Source: Oligoflexia bacterium (lineage in GTDB: Bacteria > Bdellovibrionota > Bdellovibrionia > JABDDW01). From it: a DNA stretch of 64,000 nt. Where the stretch lies: positions 1 through 64,000 of the forward strand of contig JAWXAT010000047.1 of assembly GCA_034439615.1 (NCBI GenBank), written 5' to 3'. This document shows, piece by piece, positions 45,531 through 55,754 of the stretch. Positions within the stretch are counted from its first letter, which is position 1; the number at the start of each line of letters is the position of its first letter. The notes below the pieces were generated by a model, which saw only the letters and a list, made by a program, of their open reading frames with translations, was not told the DNA's origin and did not search any database. The translations under genes and the position numbers were made by a program.

Positions 45531-46699
45531 GCGTTCTCCCGTAAAACATTTGCACTGTTATGTATGTTTATTAAAATTCCACAAGCTATACTCACAGCTA
45601 TTAGACTACTGCCTCCGTAAGAAAGAAACGGCATTGTCAGACCTTTTGTTGGCAATAGTCCCATTGCAACACCTGCGTTAATGACTACTTGAAAACCAAT
45701 CAGACAACTTAAGCCTATGGCTAAACACCTCCCAAAAGGCTCGCTGCAACGCACAGCAATTTGAACACCTCTTAATACTAACCACGCAAAGAGCAGTAAG
45801 ACAAAGGCCAAACCAACAAAACCGGTTTCCTCGCCAAGGACTGAAAGAATAAAATCAGTATGCGCTTCAGGTAAAAAGAAAAGTTTAGCTTGGCCTTTTC
45901 CGAGGCCCGTCCCGAAAAGACCGCCCGCATGAAAACTTAAAAGTGATTGGATCACTTGAAATCCACTATTAGACGGGTCAGCCCATGGATTCAAAAATGC
46001 AAGTACACGCTGTCTTCTGTAACCAACTCGCATTACAAAAACATAAAAAAGTGGAATTGAAATTATCAGGGCTGAGAAAAGATATCGCCAAGGAAGCCCA
46101 AAACAAAAAAGCATTGATAAACCGATGAGAAAAAATATGACTGAAGAACCAAAATCGGGCTGCTTAAGTAAAAACGCTACAGGAAGCAAAACAGTGAGTG
46201 CGCCAATAAGCCAAATACGCGATCGATTAGTTTCATTTTTCTCATAATTCAAAAGATAAGCAAAAGTAACAGCTGACATTAGTTTTGCAATTTCACCAGG
46301 CTCTATGTGAAACCCAAATGGAAGATTGATCCATCGAGTAGCACCGCCCACACGATGACCCAACCCAGGAACAAAAACCGCAGCTAAAATTACGATCAAA
46401 CCTGCGAAGAAAAACCAAAAGTATTTTTTAAAATATATATAAGGAAACCGACTCGTCACAGCTAACGCAACAAGTGCCAGGCAAACAAAGATCAGTTGTC
46501 GTTTGAAAAAGTGAAGTCCGTCGCCAAATTTCTCGGAGGCAAAAATAAAGCTAGCACTGTAAACCAATACCAGCCCAATTCCCATAAGAGCACACACGCA
46601 CAGAAGAAGACTACGATCAAGCGCAGTCCCCGAAGGGATTGTATTAGAGCTTCTGGATAAGTTCCTTGTAGTAGTTGCCACGCTCCTCAAAATTCTCAA
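45527..46699 (-). CDS. ftsW: FtsW, peptidoglycan polymerase of division
   Basis: FtsW is the SEDS-family glycosyltransferase that acts with FtsI at the septum. The frame encodes 390 residues with about ten transmembrane helices. The conserved PFLSYGGSSLI segment is near the C-terminus, and HIEPGEIAKL lies in the middle. The start is uncertain: TTG codons at 46699 and 46690 and a GTG at 46681 all lie inside the end of murD, and no ATG occurs before the first helix. The overlap with murD is at least 35 bp, so translation is probably coupled. Confidence 0.9.
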   Translation of the reverse strand: MRILRSVATTTRNLSRSSNTIPSGTALDRSLLLCVCALMGIGLVLVYSASFIFASEKFGDGLHFFKRQLIFVCLALVALAVTSRFPYIYFKKYFWFFFAGLIVILAAVFVPGLGHRVGGATRWINLPFGFHIEPGEIAKLMSAVTFAYLLNYEKNETNRSRIWLIGALTVLLPVAFLLKQPDFGSSVIFFLIGLSMLFCFGLPWRYLFSALIISIPLFYVFVMRVGYRRQRVLAFLNPWADPSNSGFQVIQSLLSFHAGGLFGTGLGKGQAKLFFLPEAHTDFILSVLGEETGFVGLAFVLLLFAWLVLRGVQIAVRCSEPFGRCLAIGLSCLIGFQVVINAGVAMGLLPTKGLTMPFLSYGGSSLIAVSIACGILINIHNSANVLRENA

Positions 46700-48017
46700 A
46701 CATGTCGTAACTGGAGCAGCCGGGACTTAACAAGATCACATCACCGCTGCGTGACTTTTGATAAGCAAGTAAAACAGCTTCTTCAAAAGTTCCAATAATG
46801 AACGTCTCGCTGAAATCGCCAATGGTGCGGTTCAGTCTTTCTTTTGCCTCACCAACTAAGATGAGATTTTTTACTTTCTTCTGCACGGGTTCAACTAAGG
46901 GGGCAAAATCCACACCCTTATCTTTCCCACCTGCAATTAGGATAACAGGTTCGTCGAAAGCATCCAAGGCCCTCAAAACTGAATGTACGTTTGTAGCCTT
47001 AGAATCATTATAAAATTCAACGCCACCTTTGCGGCGCACAAATTCCAGGCGGTGTTCAAGCCCTGGGAATTCCTCAATAACTTTTTGAATCTGATCTGGT
47101 TTTGCACCATAAGGTCTAGCTGCAATCATTGAAGCCATGATGTTTTCAAGTGCATGTTTTCCGCGCATTTTAATCTTTGAGGTAGGGTAAATTTCTTGCT
47201 GTCCATTTACATAGAGTCTGATTTCTTTATTGCCGTAAACCGCGCCACCAATGCGTTTGATCTGATCTTCTAGACCAGCACGTTTGCTAAAATAATTTAG
47301 TTTTGCTCGCTGCACATTTTGATCGCGAGCGCATTCAACGACCAAAGGGTCATCTGCATTCATAACTGCATAACTTTCTGAGTTTGCATTTTTGAATATT
47401 TTTTTCTTCGCCGCGGTATAGTCATTCATTCCACGATATCGGTCTAGGTGATCTTCTGCCAAGTTTAACAAAACTGCGTGGTGGGGTTTAAAAGTATCTG
47501 CGGTTTCTAATTGAAAGCTTGATACCTCAACCACCAAGACTTTGGCCGTGGCCTTACTTGTGACATATTCAATAAGTGGTGTACCGAAGTTTCCACCAAT
47601 CCAAGTTTCAACACCGGATTGTCTTAAAAATTCATATGTCAGTTTTGCTACGGTAGATTTTCCGTTTGTTCCAGTTATGGCGATAATAGGTTCTTTAATC
47701 AAACTTGCTGCTAATTCAAGTTCACCAGTGATGGGGATCCCTTTATCTTTTGCTGCTTGAAATGCTTTATTCGTAGGATTCACACCAGGGCTTAAGACAA
47801 TTAGGTCTTGTGCAGTTGTTACTTTTTCAGAATGCCCACCAAGATCCCACTGTGGTTCAAACTCTTCTAACAAATCAGCGACACCGCCAAGTTGTTCACG
47901 GGTTTTCATATCACTTATTGTGATTATTGCTTTTTGCTCGTAGAAAAATTTTGCCAGCGCGATGCCGGTTTTGTGAGCCCCAACAATTAATACCTTCATA
48001 CCCTTATACTTCGACAT
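46644..48017 (-). CDS. murD: UDP-N-acetylmuramoyl-alanine-D-glutamate ligase MurD
   Basis: MurD adds D-glutamate to UDP-MurNAc-L-Ala. The ATP-binding motif TGTNGKST is at 115-122. The HRLEFV and YNDSKATN motifs and LSPGCSSYDMFENFEERG at the end are typical. The length of 457 residues is normal. GAGGT lies 9-10 nt before the ATG at 48017, an in-frame ATG six codons later being the alternative. Confidence 0.95.
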   Translation of the reverse strand: MSKYKGMKVLIVGAHKTGIALAKFFYEQKAIITISDMKTREQLGGVADLLEEFEPQWDLGGHSEKVTTAQDLIVLSPGVNPTNKAFQAAKDKGIPITGELELAASLIKEPIIAITGTNGKSTVAKLTYEFLRQSGVETWIGGNFGTPLIEYVTSKATAKVLVVEVSSFQLETADTFKPHHAVLLNLAEDHLDRYRGMNDYTAAKKKIFKNANSESYAVMNADDPLVVECARDQNVQRAKLNYFSKRAGLEDQIKRIGGAVYGNKEIRLYVNGQQEIYPTSKIKMRGKHALENIMASMIAARPYGAKPDQIQKVIEEFPGLEHRLEFVRRKGGVEFYNDSKATNVHSVLRALDAFDEPVILIAGGKDKGVDFAPLVEPVQKKVKNLILVGEAKERLNRTIGDFSETFIIGTFEEAVLLAYQKSRSGDVILLSPGCSSYDMFENFEERGNYYKELIQKL

Positions 48018-48024
48018 AAAACTA

Positions 48025-49101
48025 CTACCTCAACTTCAATGTACTTAGTGCCAAAATTGCTAATAAAATACTGATAATCCAAAATCGAACAATTACTTTA
48101 GGCTCTGCCCATCCTTTAAGTTCAAAGTGATGATGAATCGGAGCCATCTTAAAGACTCGTTTTCCCGTCATCTTAAATGATGCTACTTGGATGATTACAG
48201 ACATTGCTTCTATGACAAAAATTCCACCTAAAAGCACCATTAAAACTTCGTTCTTTGTTAAAACCGCAATGGTACCAAGAATTCCGCCTAAACTAAGAGA
48301 ACCCACATCACCCATGAAAACTTGAGCCGGGTAAGTGTTATACCAAAGAAAGCCAAGACCAGCAGCAGCTACAGTGGCGCTAACAACTGCTAACTCCCCC
48401 GCTCCGCGCACAAATGGAATTTGTAGATATGTGGCAATTTTAAAATTTCCGCAAACATAAGCCAAAATGGCTAAAGTTACAGCATTGATCATGACTGGTC
48501 CGATGGCCAAGCCATCAAGGCCATCTGTTAAATTCACAGCATTGGCCGTACCGACAATCACGAGCATAGAAAATGGAATGTACCAAATTCCTAAATCAAT
48601 TCCGCTTCCCTTAAAGAACGGAAAATCAAGAGTGGTACCCAGATCTGTAGAACGATAGATAATAACTGAAACAATTCCTGCTAATAAAAATTCTAAAAAT
48701 AAACGTGTGCGACCTTTAAGGCCTTTTGTGTTTTTCTTACTGATCTTAAGATAATCGTCGTAATAACCAATGAGTCCAAAACCTGCACAGATAAAAAGTG
48801 CGGCCCAAACAAGAACACTTTGAACATCAGCCCATAAAAATGAAGGAATAAAAATACTGATTAAAATCAAGGCGCCACCCATGGTGGGAGTTCCCTTTTT
48901 TGACATATGGGATTGAGGACCATCGTCACGAATCACTTGCCCTAGTTGACGTGATTGAAGTCTACGAATAAATCGTGGACCCAAAAGCCAACAAAAAAGA
49001 AAGGCTGTGAGAAAAGCCATAAATGTTCTGAATGTCAGATATTTAAAGACGTTGAGAAAAGAAAATTGGTCGTGAAGTGAATACAAGAGATGATAGAGCA
49101 T
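48025..49101 (-). CDS. mraY: MraY translocase
   Basis: MraY transfers phospho-MurNAc-pentapeptide to undecaprenyl phosphate to form lipid I. The 358-residue product has about ten transmembrane helices. Diagnostic motifs are [29 protein letters not shown] and [11 protein letters not shown], with Asp residues that bind the metal, and a final [12 protein letters not shown]. It is 7 bp upstream of murD and 20 bp after murF. Confidence 0.96.
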   Translation of the reverse strand: MLYHLLYSLHDQFSFLNVFKYLTFRTFMAFLTAFLFCWLLGPRFIRRLQSRQLGQVIRDDGPQSHMSKKGTPTMGGALILISIFIPSFLWADVQSVLVWAALFICAGFGLIGYYDDYLKISKKNTKGLKGRTRLFLEFLLAGIVSVIIYRSTDLGTTLDFPFFKGSGIDLGIWYIPFSMLVIVGTANAVNLTDGLDGLAIGPVMINAVTLAILAYVCGNFKIATYLQIPFVRGAGELAVVSATVAAAGLGFLWYNTYPAQVFMGDVGSLSLGGILGTIAVLTKNEVLMVLLGGIFVIEAMSVIIQVASFKMTGKRVFKMAPIHHHFELKGWAEPKVIVRFWIISILLAILALSTLKLR

Positions 49102-49121
49102 GGCCGTCCGCAGTTTAGGTT

Positions 49122-50525
49122 TTAATGTTTATCCAAAAAATTAATAGGCCGCCATGATTCTAAAACGCGTTCTAATTTCATGCCTCGCGAACCTTTAATT
49201 AACACTATGTCTCCTGTCTGTAGCACAGTGCCAAAAGAACGCGCAAGTTTTTCTTCATAAGACTTTGAAATAACTATGTTTTTACTAAATCCTTTAGCCC
49301 TTAAACCAAACTCCACATCATGGGCATGCTCGCCGATGAGTAAGATGCCTTCTGGCTGTACAGTTGCAAGGGCTTCACCAACTTCTTGATGCATTTTTTT
49401 TGATAAATCACCTAGCTCAAGCATGTCACCAAACACAATGTACTTACGCCCTCGTGCTGCAAGTTTTGAAAAATTATCAATCGCAGTCATGCAGCTATCA
49501 GGGTTGGCATTGTAGGCATCAAATAATACTTGGGCCCCATTCTCAAGATCAACTAATTGCCCACGTCCCCAACCGGATTTGCAAAGTGCTAAACCTTTCC
49601 AAATAAGTGGGGCTTCTACGCCACAGGCGAGTGCAACACAACTTGCGGCCATTGCATTTGCAATTTGTTGACGACCAAAACTTGGAATACGAGCCATACC
49701 AGGATCTTTTTGAATCACACCTTGAACTTCAATGAAATCAAGTGTGAGAAATTTTTCTTTAAATGAAACATCAACATCGCGGGCGTAACTTGAATATGAA
49801 AATACTTTACACCCCCCAGGGGCACGGGCACGCATCATGGCGGTGTATTGATTATCTAGATTGTAAATGCGCGTAGCTTTATCAGGAGCTGCTTCGTAGA
49901 TCTCTTCTTTAGCTTGAGCGATTTTTTCAAGATTTCCGAAATGCTCGATATGGGCGCGTCCAACGTTTGTGACTAAAACAATATCAGGCTTTGAAAGCTT
50001 CACGAGTTCTGTGATTTCACCGGCGTGATTCATTCCCATTTCAACAACGGCAATTTTATGATGTGTTCGCAATTCTAAAAGTGTAAGTGGAACTCCAATA
50101 TGGTTATTGAGATTTCCTTTAGTCGAGAGCACAGAAAATTTCTGACTCAAAATCGTATGACAAAATTCTTTTGTAGTTGTTTTTCCGTTGCTCCCGGTGA
50201 GTCCGACAAGTTTACCTTGCCACTGCGACCTATGCCAAAGGCCCATGCTTTGAAGTGCTTTGAGTGTATCTTCCACGCGAATTATTGTGACTTCACCACT
50301 AACTTTAGGAACAGGTTTATCAATGATGATTGCTGCAGCACCTTTTTGTACAGCGGCACCAGCGAATTCATGGGCATCGAAATTTTCGCCACGTAATGCA
50401 AAAAAAACTTTTCCTGTGAGATCAGCTCTTGTGTCTGTTCCAACGCCATCAAGAATGCGACTGCCGCGTTGCTGGAGATTTCCGCCCGTGCCTTTTAATA
50501 AATCATCGATTGTCCAAAGTGCCAT
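49122..50525 (-). CDS. murF: MurF, D-Ala-D-Ala adding ligase
   Basis: MurF adds D-Ala-D-Ala to the UDP-MurNAc-tripeptide. The ATP-binding motif TGSNGKTT is at about 110-117 and later [13 protein letters not shown] is typical of MurF. The start is ATG 50525, with AGGGG upstream; a GTG two codons earlier is possible. It lies 8 bp after murE. Confidence 0.93.
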   Translation of the reverse strand: MALWTIDDLLKGTGGNLQQRGSRILDGVGTDTRADLTGKVFFALRGENFDAHEFAGAAVQKGAAAIIIDKPVPKVSGEVTIIRVEDTLKALQSMGLWHRSQWQGKLVGLTGSNGKTTTKEFCHTILSQKFSVLSTKGNLNNHIGVPLTLLELRTHHKIAVVEMGMNHAGEITELVKLSKPDIVLVTNVGRAHIEHFGNLEKIAQAKEEIYEAAPDKATRIYNLDNQYTAMMRARAPGGCKVFSYSSYARDVDVSFKEKFLTLDFIEVQGVIQKDPGMARIPSFGRQQIANAMAASCVALACGVEAPLIWKGLALCKSGWGRGQLVDLENGAQVLFDAYNANPDSCMTAIDNFSKLAARGRKYIVFGDMLELGDLSKKMHQEVGEALATVQPEGILLIGEHAHDVEFGLRAKGFSKNIVISKSYEEKLARSFGTVLQTGDIVLIKGSRGMKLERVLESWRPINFLDKH

Positions 50526-50533
50526 TTTCACCC

Positions 50534-52021
50534 CTACCTTAAGTATTCCCTGGCTACTTGCACATCGTCAAACGGATGTTTCTTGGTTCCGATGATTTGA
50601 TAATCTTCATGACCTTTGCCTGCGATCAGGACAACATCGCCAGGCTTTGCTTTGCGGATAGCGAGTTCAATTGCATGACGTCGGTCTGGCTCGACAATGA
50701 CATTCTCACCCGTAACTAGACTTTGAGCTGAAGCACCACCCAAAATGTCTTCGATAATTTCATTAGCATCTTCTGTACGTGGGTTGTCACTTGTCACTAC
50801 TACGAGATCTGAAAAACTCTGCGCCGCTTTCATCATCAGCGGTCTTTTTCCGCTATCACGATCTCCACCACATCCGAATAAAGTAATGATACGTGCATTT
50901 GGAGATTTTTCATCACGTAGGTTTTTTAAAAAACTTAAAACATTTTTTAATGCATCATCGGTGTGGGCGTAATCAACAAAAACATGAATACCTGATTTGG
51001 AAGCTACTTTTTCAAGTCGGCCCTTCACACCTTCAAGTTTACTGAGTGCTTCAGCAATAGTTTGAATTAAAACCCCTGCATGAAGCCCCACACCAATTGC
51101 TCCTAATGCATTTGAAATATTATGTCGCCCAATCATTTGAAGATGAATGTCAACGCTGCCATTTGGAGTTATCGCTTTAAAAATAGTCCCATCAAATGAA
51201 AGATTGATATTCTCAGCTTTGATATCACCCTTATCTAAACCGTATTTCCATGTGGGAACATCAGGCATCATGCTTTCCCAATGAGGATCATCAATATTGA
51301 TGATGGCTCGTTTATTTTTCTTTTTTGATTTTTTCAATAACTCTTTAAACAGGCGAGCTTTTGCTTTGATGTAATCATTCATAGTTTTATGAAAATCTAA
51401 ATGATCACGAGTTAAATTTGTAAAAACTGCGGTATCAAAGTGCACAGAATCAGCGCGCATCAATGAAAGTGCATGTGATGACACTTCTATACTCACAGCT
51501 TTTGCACCGGCTGTGATCCATTGAGCTAATAATTTTTGAAGCTCAAGGGCATCAGGTGTTGTGTGGCTTGAGGCCACTACTGATTTTCCTAAATGATTAT
51601 TGATTGTGCCAATCACACCTGTGGGCATTTTATTTGCGATTAAAATAGCCTCGATCATATGGGTGATCGTCGTTTTACCATTGGTGCCTGTGACACCTGC
51701 TACAAAAAGATTTTCAGAAGGTTTGGCATAAAAATTTGCTGCAAGAACATCAACAGCACTGCGAGAATTATTAACTTTAATGACAGCACCAGCGAAGCGC
51801 ACAGAAACTACGCGGTCATCTTCGACAACTACAGCTGAAGCTTTCTTTTCACAGGCTTCGCCAATAAAAAGATGCCCGTCAAACTGGTGACCTCTAACTG
51901 CTATGAAAAGATCACCGGGTTGAAAATGACGAGAATCGCTGCAAATTCCTTTGATCTCAACATCAACTGATCCCCGAAGGGAAATAACCGGTAGACCTTC
52001 GATTACATTGCGAAGAATCAT
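50534..52021 (-). CDS. murE: MurE, probably meso-DAP-adding ligase
   Basis: From the ATG at 52021 the product has 495 residues. MurE adds the third amino acid to UDP-MurNAc-L-Ala-D-Glu. The ATP-binding motif TGTNGKTT is at about 111-118. The DNPR motif that selects meso-diaminopimelate over lysine is at about 412-415 (DNPRTEDANE), so the peptidoglycan is likely of the DAP type. GAGAG lies before the ATG; a TTG at 52042 is also in frame. It lies only 21 bp after the prolyl oligopeptidase gene and probably shares its transcript. Confidence 0.94.
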   Translation of the reverse strand: MILRNVIEGLPVISLRGSVDVEIKGICSDSRHFQPGDLFIAVRGHQFDGHLFIGEACEKKASAVVVEDDRVVSVRFAGAVIKVNNSRSAVDVLAANFYAKPSENLFVAGVTGTNGKTTITHMIEAILIANKMPTGVIGTINNHLGKSVVASSHTTPDALELQKLLAQWITAGAKAVSIEVSSHALSLMRADSVHFDTAVFTNLTRDHLDFHKTMNDYIKAKARLFKELLKKSKKKNKRAIINIDDPHWESMMPDVPTWKYGLDKGDIKAENINLSFDGTIFKAITPNGSVDIHLQMIGRHNISNALGAIGVGLHAGVLIQTIAEALSKLEGVKGRLEKVASKSGIHVFVDYAHTDDALKNVLSFLKNLRDEKSPNARIITLFGCGGDRDSGKRPLMMKAAQSFSDLVVVTSDNPRTEDANEIIEDILGGASAQSLVTGENVIVEPDRRHAIELAIRKAKPGDVVLIAGKGHEDYQIIGTKKHPFDDVQVAREYLR

Positions 52022-52042
52022 GATTCTCTCATGATGTTCCAA

Positions 52043-54205
52043 TTATTTTTTTGGTGCAAGACCCATGTTACTCAAAACAAAAGTCCATTTATCTGCGATC
52101 TCTTCAATTGTTTTAGAAAGTGGTTTACCCGCACCATGACCTGCTTTTGTTTGAATATGAATAAGCACTGGGTTTTTACCCTTTTGGGCATTTTGTAACG
52201 CAGCTACGAATTTAAAACTGTGCCCCGGTACTACCCGATCATCGTGATCACCGGTCATAACCATTGTTGCAGGATACTTTTCTCCTTTTTGAATATTATG
52301 GAGCGGAGAGTACTTAGATAAGAATTTAAAATGATCAGGGTTTGTGGCAACACCATATTCACCAGTCCAATATCTACCAGCTGTAAATTGTTGATAGCGA
52401 TACATATCAAGAACACCAACTGCTGGAATAGCGACTTTAAATAAATCAGGCTCTTGAACCATAACAGCACCAACTAAAAGCCCACCATTAGAACCACCAC
52501 CTATGGCTAAGCGTTCACTTGATGTATATTTATTATCGATAAGCCAATGTGCCGCTGCAATGAAGTCATCAAAAACATTTTGCTTTTTCTCTAGCATTCC
52601 TTGTGCGTGCCACGACTCACCGTACTCACCGCCACCGCGAAGATTGGGCATTGCATAAACTCCGCCCTTTTCAAGCCAGGCAAAAACACTGGCGCTAAAG
52701 CTCGATGTCAGTGAAATATTAAACCCACCATATCCATAGAGATAAGTTGGATTCGTACCGTCAAGAACAAGATCTTTTTTATGAACGACAAACATAGGAA
52801 CCTGAGTTCCGTCTTTACTCTTATAAAAAATCTGTTTTGTTTCATAGTTTGAAAAATCTGCAGGAATATTTGGCTTAAAATAAACCTCACTTTTATTTGT
52901 AAGCATATCGTAACGATATATTACAGCTGGGGAAGTGAAACTCGTGAAGGTGTAAAATGTTTTTGTATCTTCGTCTTCGCCGTTAAATCCACTGACAGTT
53001 CCCAAACCTGGTAATTCGATATTGCGAATGAATTTACCCTCGAGATCATAAACGCGCACAACTGATTGTGAATCTTTTAGATAAGTAATAACAAATTGAT
53101 TATTGAGAATAGAAATATCTTCAATGACTTCGCCATAACCTGGTTCAGGAATTATATCTTTCCACTTTGAAGGGTCAGTGTCGTTTATCTCTGTAGAAAT
53201 AATTTTACCCTTTGACGCATCTTTAGTTGTAGAAACCCAGATGCGTGTGCCGTCGACCTTTAGAACATGATAAGCGGCATCAAAAGCATTAAAGAGTGGT
53301 TTAAATGGCGCGTTTGCACCGGCCCTAAGATCTTTCGCGTGTATAGTATTTTTTTTGTCAGTCGTTTTGCTACCTGATACAAAAAGATAATTACCCGATT
53401 TTATTTCCCATGCTCCAAAGCCCCAGTTTTTGTCTGTGAGATCTTCGTAAACAACCTTATCTGAACTCTCAGGCGTCCCTAAAATATGAAAAAACACTTT
53501 ACTCGAAAACAAGACACCAGATTTTGTTTTTTCAGTAAAGCGAGAATAATAAAAGCCTCGATCGTCAGCACTCCAGCTAAGACTTGAAAACTTGATATCT
53601 TTAATCTGATCAGGTAGTTCAACTCCCGTTTCAATATCACGCACTCCCCAATTGACATAATCAGAGCCTGCAGTTGAAAGAGCATAAGCGAGGAGCTTTC
53701 CATTTCGGCTTAATGAGGTACCAGATAAAGCAACGGTTCCATCTTTTGCGTAGGCATTTGGATCAAGAAGTACTTGTGGTTCATCGCCAAGATTTTTCAT
53801 TGTGTAAAGGACACTCTGATTAGCCAATGCTTTATGTTTATAAATAAAATATCGATCCCCTCTTTTAGAAGGGGCGGATTGTGAATCATAATTAAAAAGC
53901 TCAGTGAGACGTTCTTTAAACTCTTTATGAATTGGGCGATTGGCTAAATATTTCTGAGTGAATTCATTTTCTTTTCGGATCCATTTACGCACGGGTGTTG
54001 ATCGATAATCACCTTCTAGCCAACGATAAGGATCTAAAACTTTATTGCCATGAAAATTGTCAGTTACAGCCGTACGTTTTGCATAAGGTAGGAGTGCGCC
54101 TAAAAATTTCTTACAAACTGTAGGAAGGTTTTTTGCTGCTTGAGATTGATTTGGTGAAAAGGACAAAATTAGAACTAAAACAATCAAACTGTGAAGTCGT
54201 TGCAT
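52043..54205 (-). CDS. Exported prolyl oligopeptidase (S9A)
   Basis: From the ATG at 54205 the product has 720 residues. A signal peptide precedes the enzyme (about residues 1-24, SQAAK). The seven-bladed propeller region is about 45-440, and the catalytic domain has GGGSNGG with Ser572, GDHDDRV with Asp655 or Asp656, and KAGHGAG with His690. Prolyl oligopeptidases cut short peptides after proline. The signal peptide suggests a periplasmic or secreted form. GAGGAT precedes the ATG. It lies between ftsI and murE and is probably the first gene of the murE-ftsZ operon. Confidence 0.9.
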   Translation of the reverse strand: MQRLHSLIVLVLILSFSPNQSQAAKNLPTVCKKFLGALLPYAKRTAVTDNFHGNKVLDPYRWLEGDYRSTPVRKWIRKENEFTQKYLANRPIHKEFKERLTELFNYDSQSAPSKRGDRYFIYKHKALANQSVLYTMKNLGDEPQVLLDPNAYAKDGTVALSGTSLSRNGKLLAYALSTAGSDYVNWGVRDIETGVELPDQIKDIKFSSLSWSADDRGFYYSRFTEKTKSGVLFSSKVFFHILGTPESSDKVVYEDLTDKNWGFGAWEIKSGNYLFVSGSKTTDKKNTIHAKDLRAGANAPFKPLFNAFDAAYHVLKVDGTRIWVSTTKDASKGKIISTEINDTDPSKWKDIIPEPGYGEVIEDISILNNQFVITYLKDSQSVVRVYDLEGKFIRNIELPGLGTVSGFNGEDEDTKTFYTFTSFTSPAVIYRYDMLTNKSEVYFKPNIPADFSNYETKQIFYKSKDGTQVPMFVVHKKDLVLDGTNPTYLYGYGGFNISLTSSFSASVFAWLEKGGVYAMPNLRGGGEYGESWHAQGMLEKKQNVFDDFIAAAHWLIDNKYTSSERLAIGGGSNGGLLVGAVMVQEPDLFKVAIPAVGVLDMYRYQQFTAGRYWTGEYGVATNPDHFKFLSKYSPLHNIQKGEKYPATMVMTGDHDDRVVPGHSFKFVAALQNAQKGKNPVLIHIQTKAGHGAGKPLSKTIEEIADKWTFVLSNMGLAPKK

Positions 54206-54243
54206 TTTAAAATCCTCAATAAAAGCATTTAATTGATGCGGCG

Positions 54244-54272
54244 AGTATAAACACCTTGACCCCAATTATCAA
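54244..54272 (-). promoter_or_regulatory. Strong promoter upstream of the peptidase-murE operon
   Basis: On the minus strand TTGATA (54267-54272), exactly 17 bp and TATACT (54244-54249) make a sigma70-type promoter. It is about 40 bp upstream of the peptidase ATG at 54205 and could serve murE through ftsZ as well, since no terminator is seen before murE. Confidence 0.7.
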
Positions 54273-54328
54273 TTGAAGTAATTACAATACGGTACTTAAA
54301 GTTTTCTGATTCATTAGTGGGGGTGGTG

Positions 54329-55687
54329 ATGCAACAACTCAAAATTCTATTAAGCCTACTGGTCTTATTAATACACTCATTAGCAGGAGCAAATCCGTAC
54401 CCCTACCAAGACGAAGTAACAAAAGATCCTGAGTGGCTTAAAAATTGGCAGCCTCATCAAATTTTTGAAAAACAAATTCTTCACTCGCGATTAAATGTTG
54501 GTCAAGAAGTCATGCGCATTCAAGTTGATTGGTCTCAAACCGGTGAAGTCTATGCGTTAAACTCAGTCACCAAAGAACTTTCTGGAACTCCAGGTCTTAA
54601 AAAAACAACATCTCGCCGTGATGCTTTAGGCAGCTACATCGGTATAATTCGTAATAGTCAAACAGGTGAAGCACTGGGTTACTCGTCAGTGGGCACAGGT
54701 CAAGAATATAGAAAATTAGTCAGAGCCATGACCTTTAGATTTCCCATGCCTCAAAGCAAAGTGATCTTTCAATTAATGGCCGAAGATCCACAATCGGGTA
54801 TTATGAAATTAGTACTTGAAAAAACCGTTGAGCTTCCACTTATTCAAACCATTGTTTCAATACCTGTAGAGACTAGAATTCTCAGTTCAGCAGTAAATCA
54901 AAATGAAAAATTGATTTTTGCAATTTATGCTGATGGATATTTAGCAAATCGTAAAAATGTTTTTTGGCTTCAAGCTCAAAAAACTGTTGATGCATTAAAG
55001 CGCACAAACTTTCCGGGCATTGAGCATTTTGAATTTGTAGGAGTTTTTGCTCCTTCAAATCAAGCATTAGGGTCAGCTACTGATTTTGGATTACCTGTAA
55101 AAACAAGAGATTCATTTTTAGGACTCTACTACCCCTACTGGAATAAATTCGGAAGGTGGTATCATATTGTTTACCCTACAAATGAAAAGAAGTTTCGCGA
55201 TGCTTTAGGGCAAGTACCTCATGATTACGCGCTAGCACTTTTAGACAATTCAGAATACTGGGGTATCGGAAACTACAAAGCATTCACCGCTATTCCCGCA
55301 GGTAACACTCAATACTTTGCATATCTACTCACTCACGAATTAGGGCATTTTTTCGGCCTCAATGAAGAGTACGATGGCGGGGGCGCCACAGAATTAGAAT
55401 TTGCTACTGGCATTGATGAACCTTGGTCACAAAATATTACTTTTTTAAAAGATCCTAAAAATCTTAAATGGAAACAATTCGTAAAACCACAAACTCCCAT
55501 ACCTACACCACTCACCCACTGGAGTATGACAACAAGACCGCTAGGAGCTTACGTTGGTGGTTACGCAGATTCCCTTGGGAACTCTCATATTCCTGGCATG
55601 GATTGCGCCATGTCTAAAATTTCTGATTTTTGCCCCGTCTGTAAACACGCCATCGTTGAACGCGTGAAATTTGATTTAGGTCACTAA
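54329..55687 (+). CDS. Secreted M64-like metallopeptidase
   Basis: The product has 452 residues. A signal peptide (MQQLKILLSLLVLLIHSLAGA, about residues 1-21) precedes a propeptide-like region. The zinc-binding motif HELGHFFGLNEEY starts at His336, with Glu337 and His340, and a downstream Glu/Asp-rich stretch; this matches the IgA-peptidase M64 type. The last part has a Cys-rich DCAMSKISDFCPVCKHA segment. It may digest host or prey proteins; this is inference. The ATG at 54329 follows a G-rich ribosome binding site. It is divergent from the prolyl oligopeptidase gene. Confidence 0.78.
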   Translation: MQQLKILLSLLVLLIHSLAGANPYPYQDEVTKDPEWLKNWQPHQIFEKQILHSRLNVGQEVMRIQVDWSQTGEVYALNSVTKELSGTPGLKKTTSRRDALGSYIGIIRNSQTGEALGYSSVGTGQEYRKLVRAMTFRFPMPQSKVIFQLMAEDPQSGIMKLVLEKTVELPLIQTIVSIPVETRILSSAVNQNEKLIFAIYADGYLANRKNVFWLQAQKTVDALKRTNFPGIEHFEFVGVFAPSNQALGSATDFGLPVKTRDSFLGLYYPYWNKFGRWYHIVYPTNEKKFRDALGQVPHDYALALLDNSEYWGIGNYKAFTAIPAGNTQYFAYLLTHELGHFFGLNEEYDGGGATELEFATGIDEPWSQNITFLKDPKNLKWKQFVKPQTPIPTPLTHWSMTTRPLGAYVGGYADSLGNSHIPGMDCAMSKISDFCPVCKHAIVERVKFDLGH

Positions 55688-55754
55688 AACTGGACCAGTA
55701 ATTATTACCAGCTGAGATAAAGTATGTCAGAGCCAAAATCATGGAGGGCTGCTG

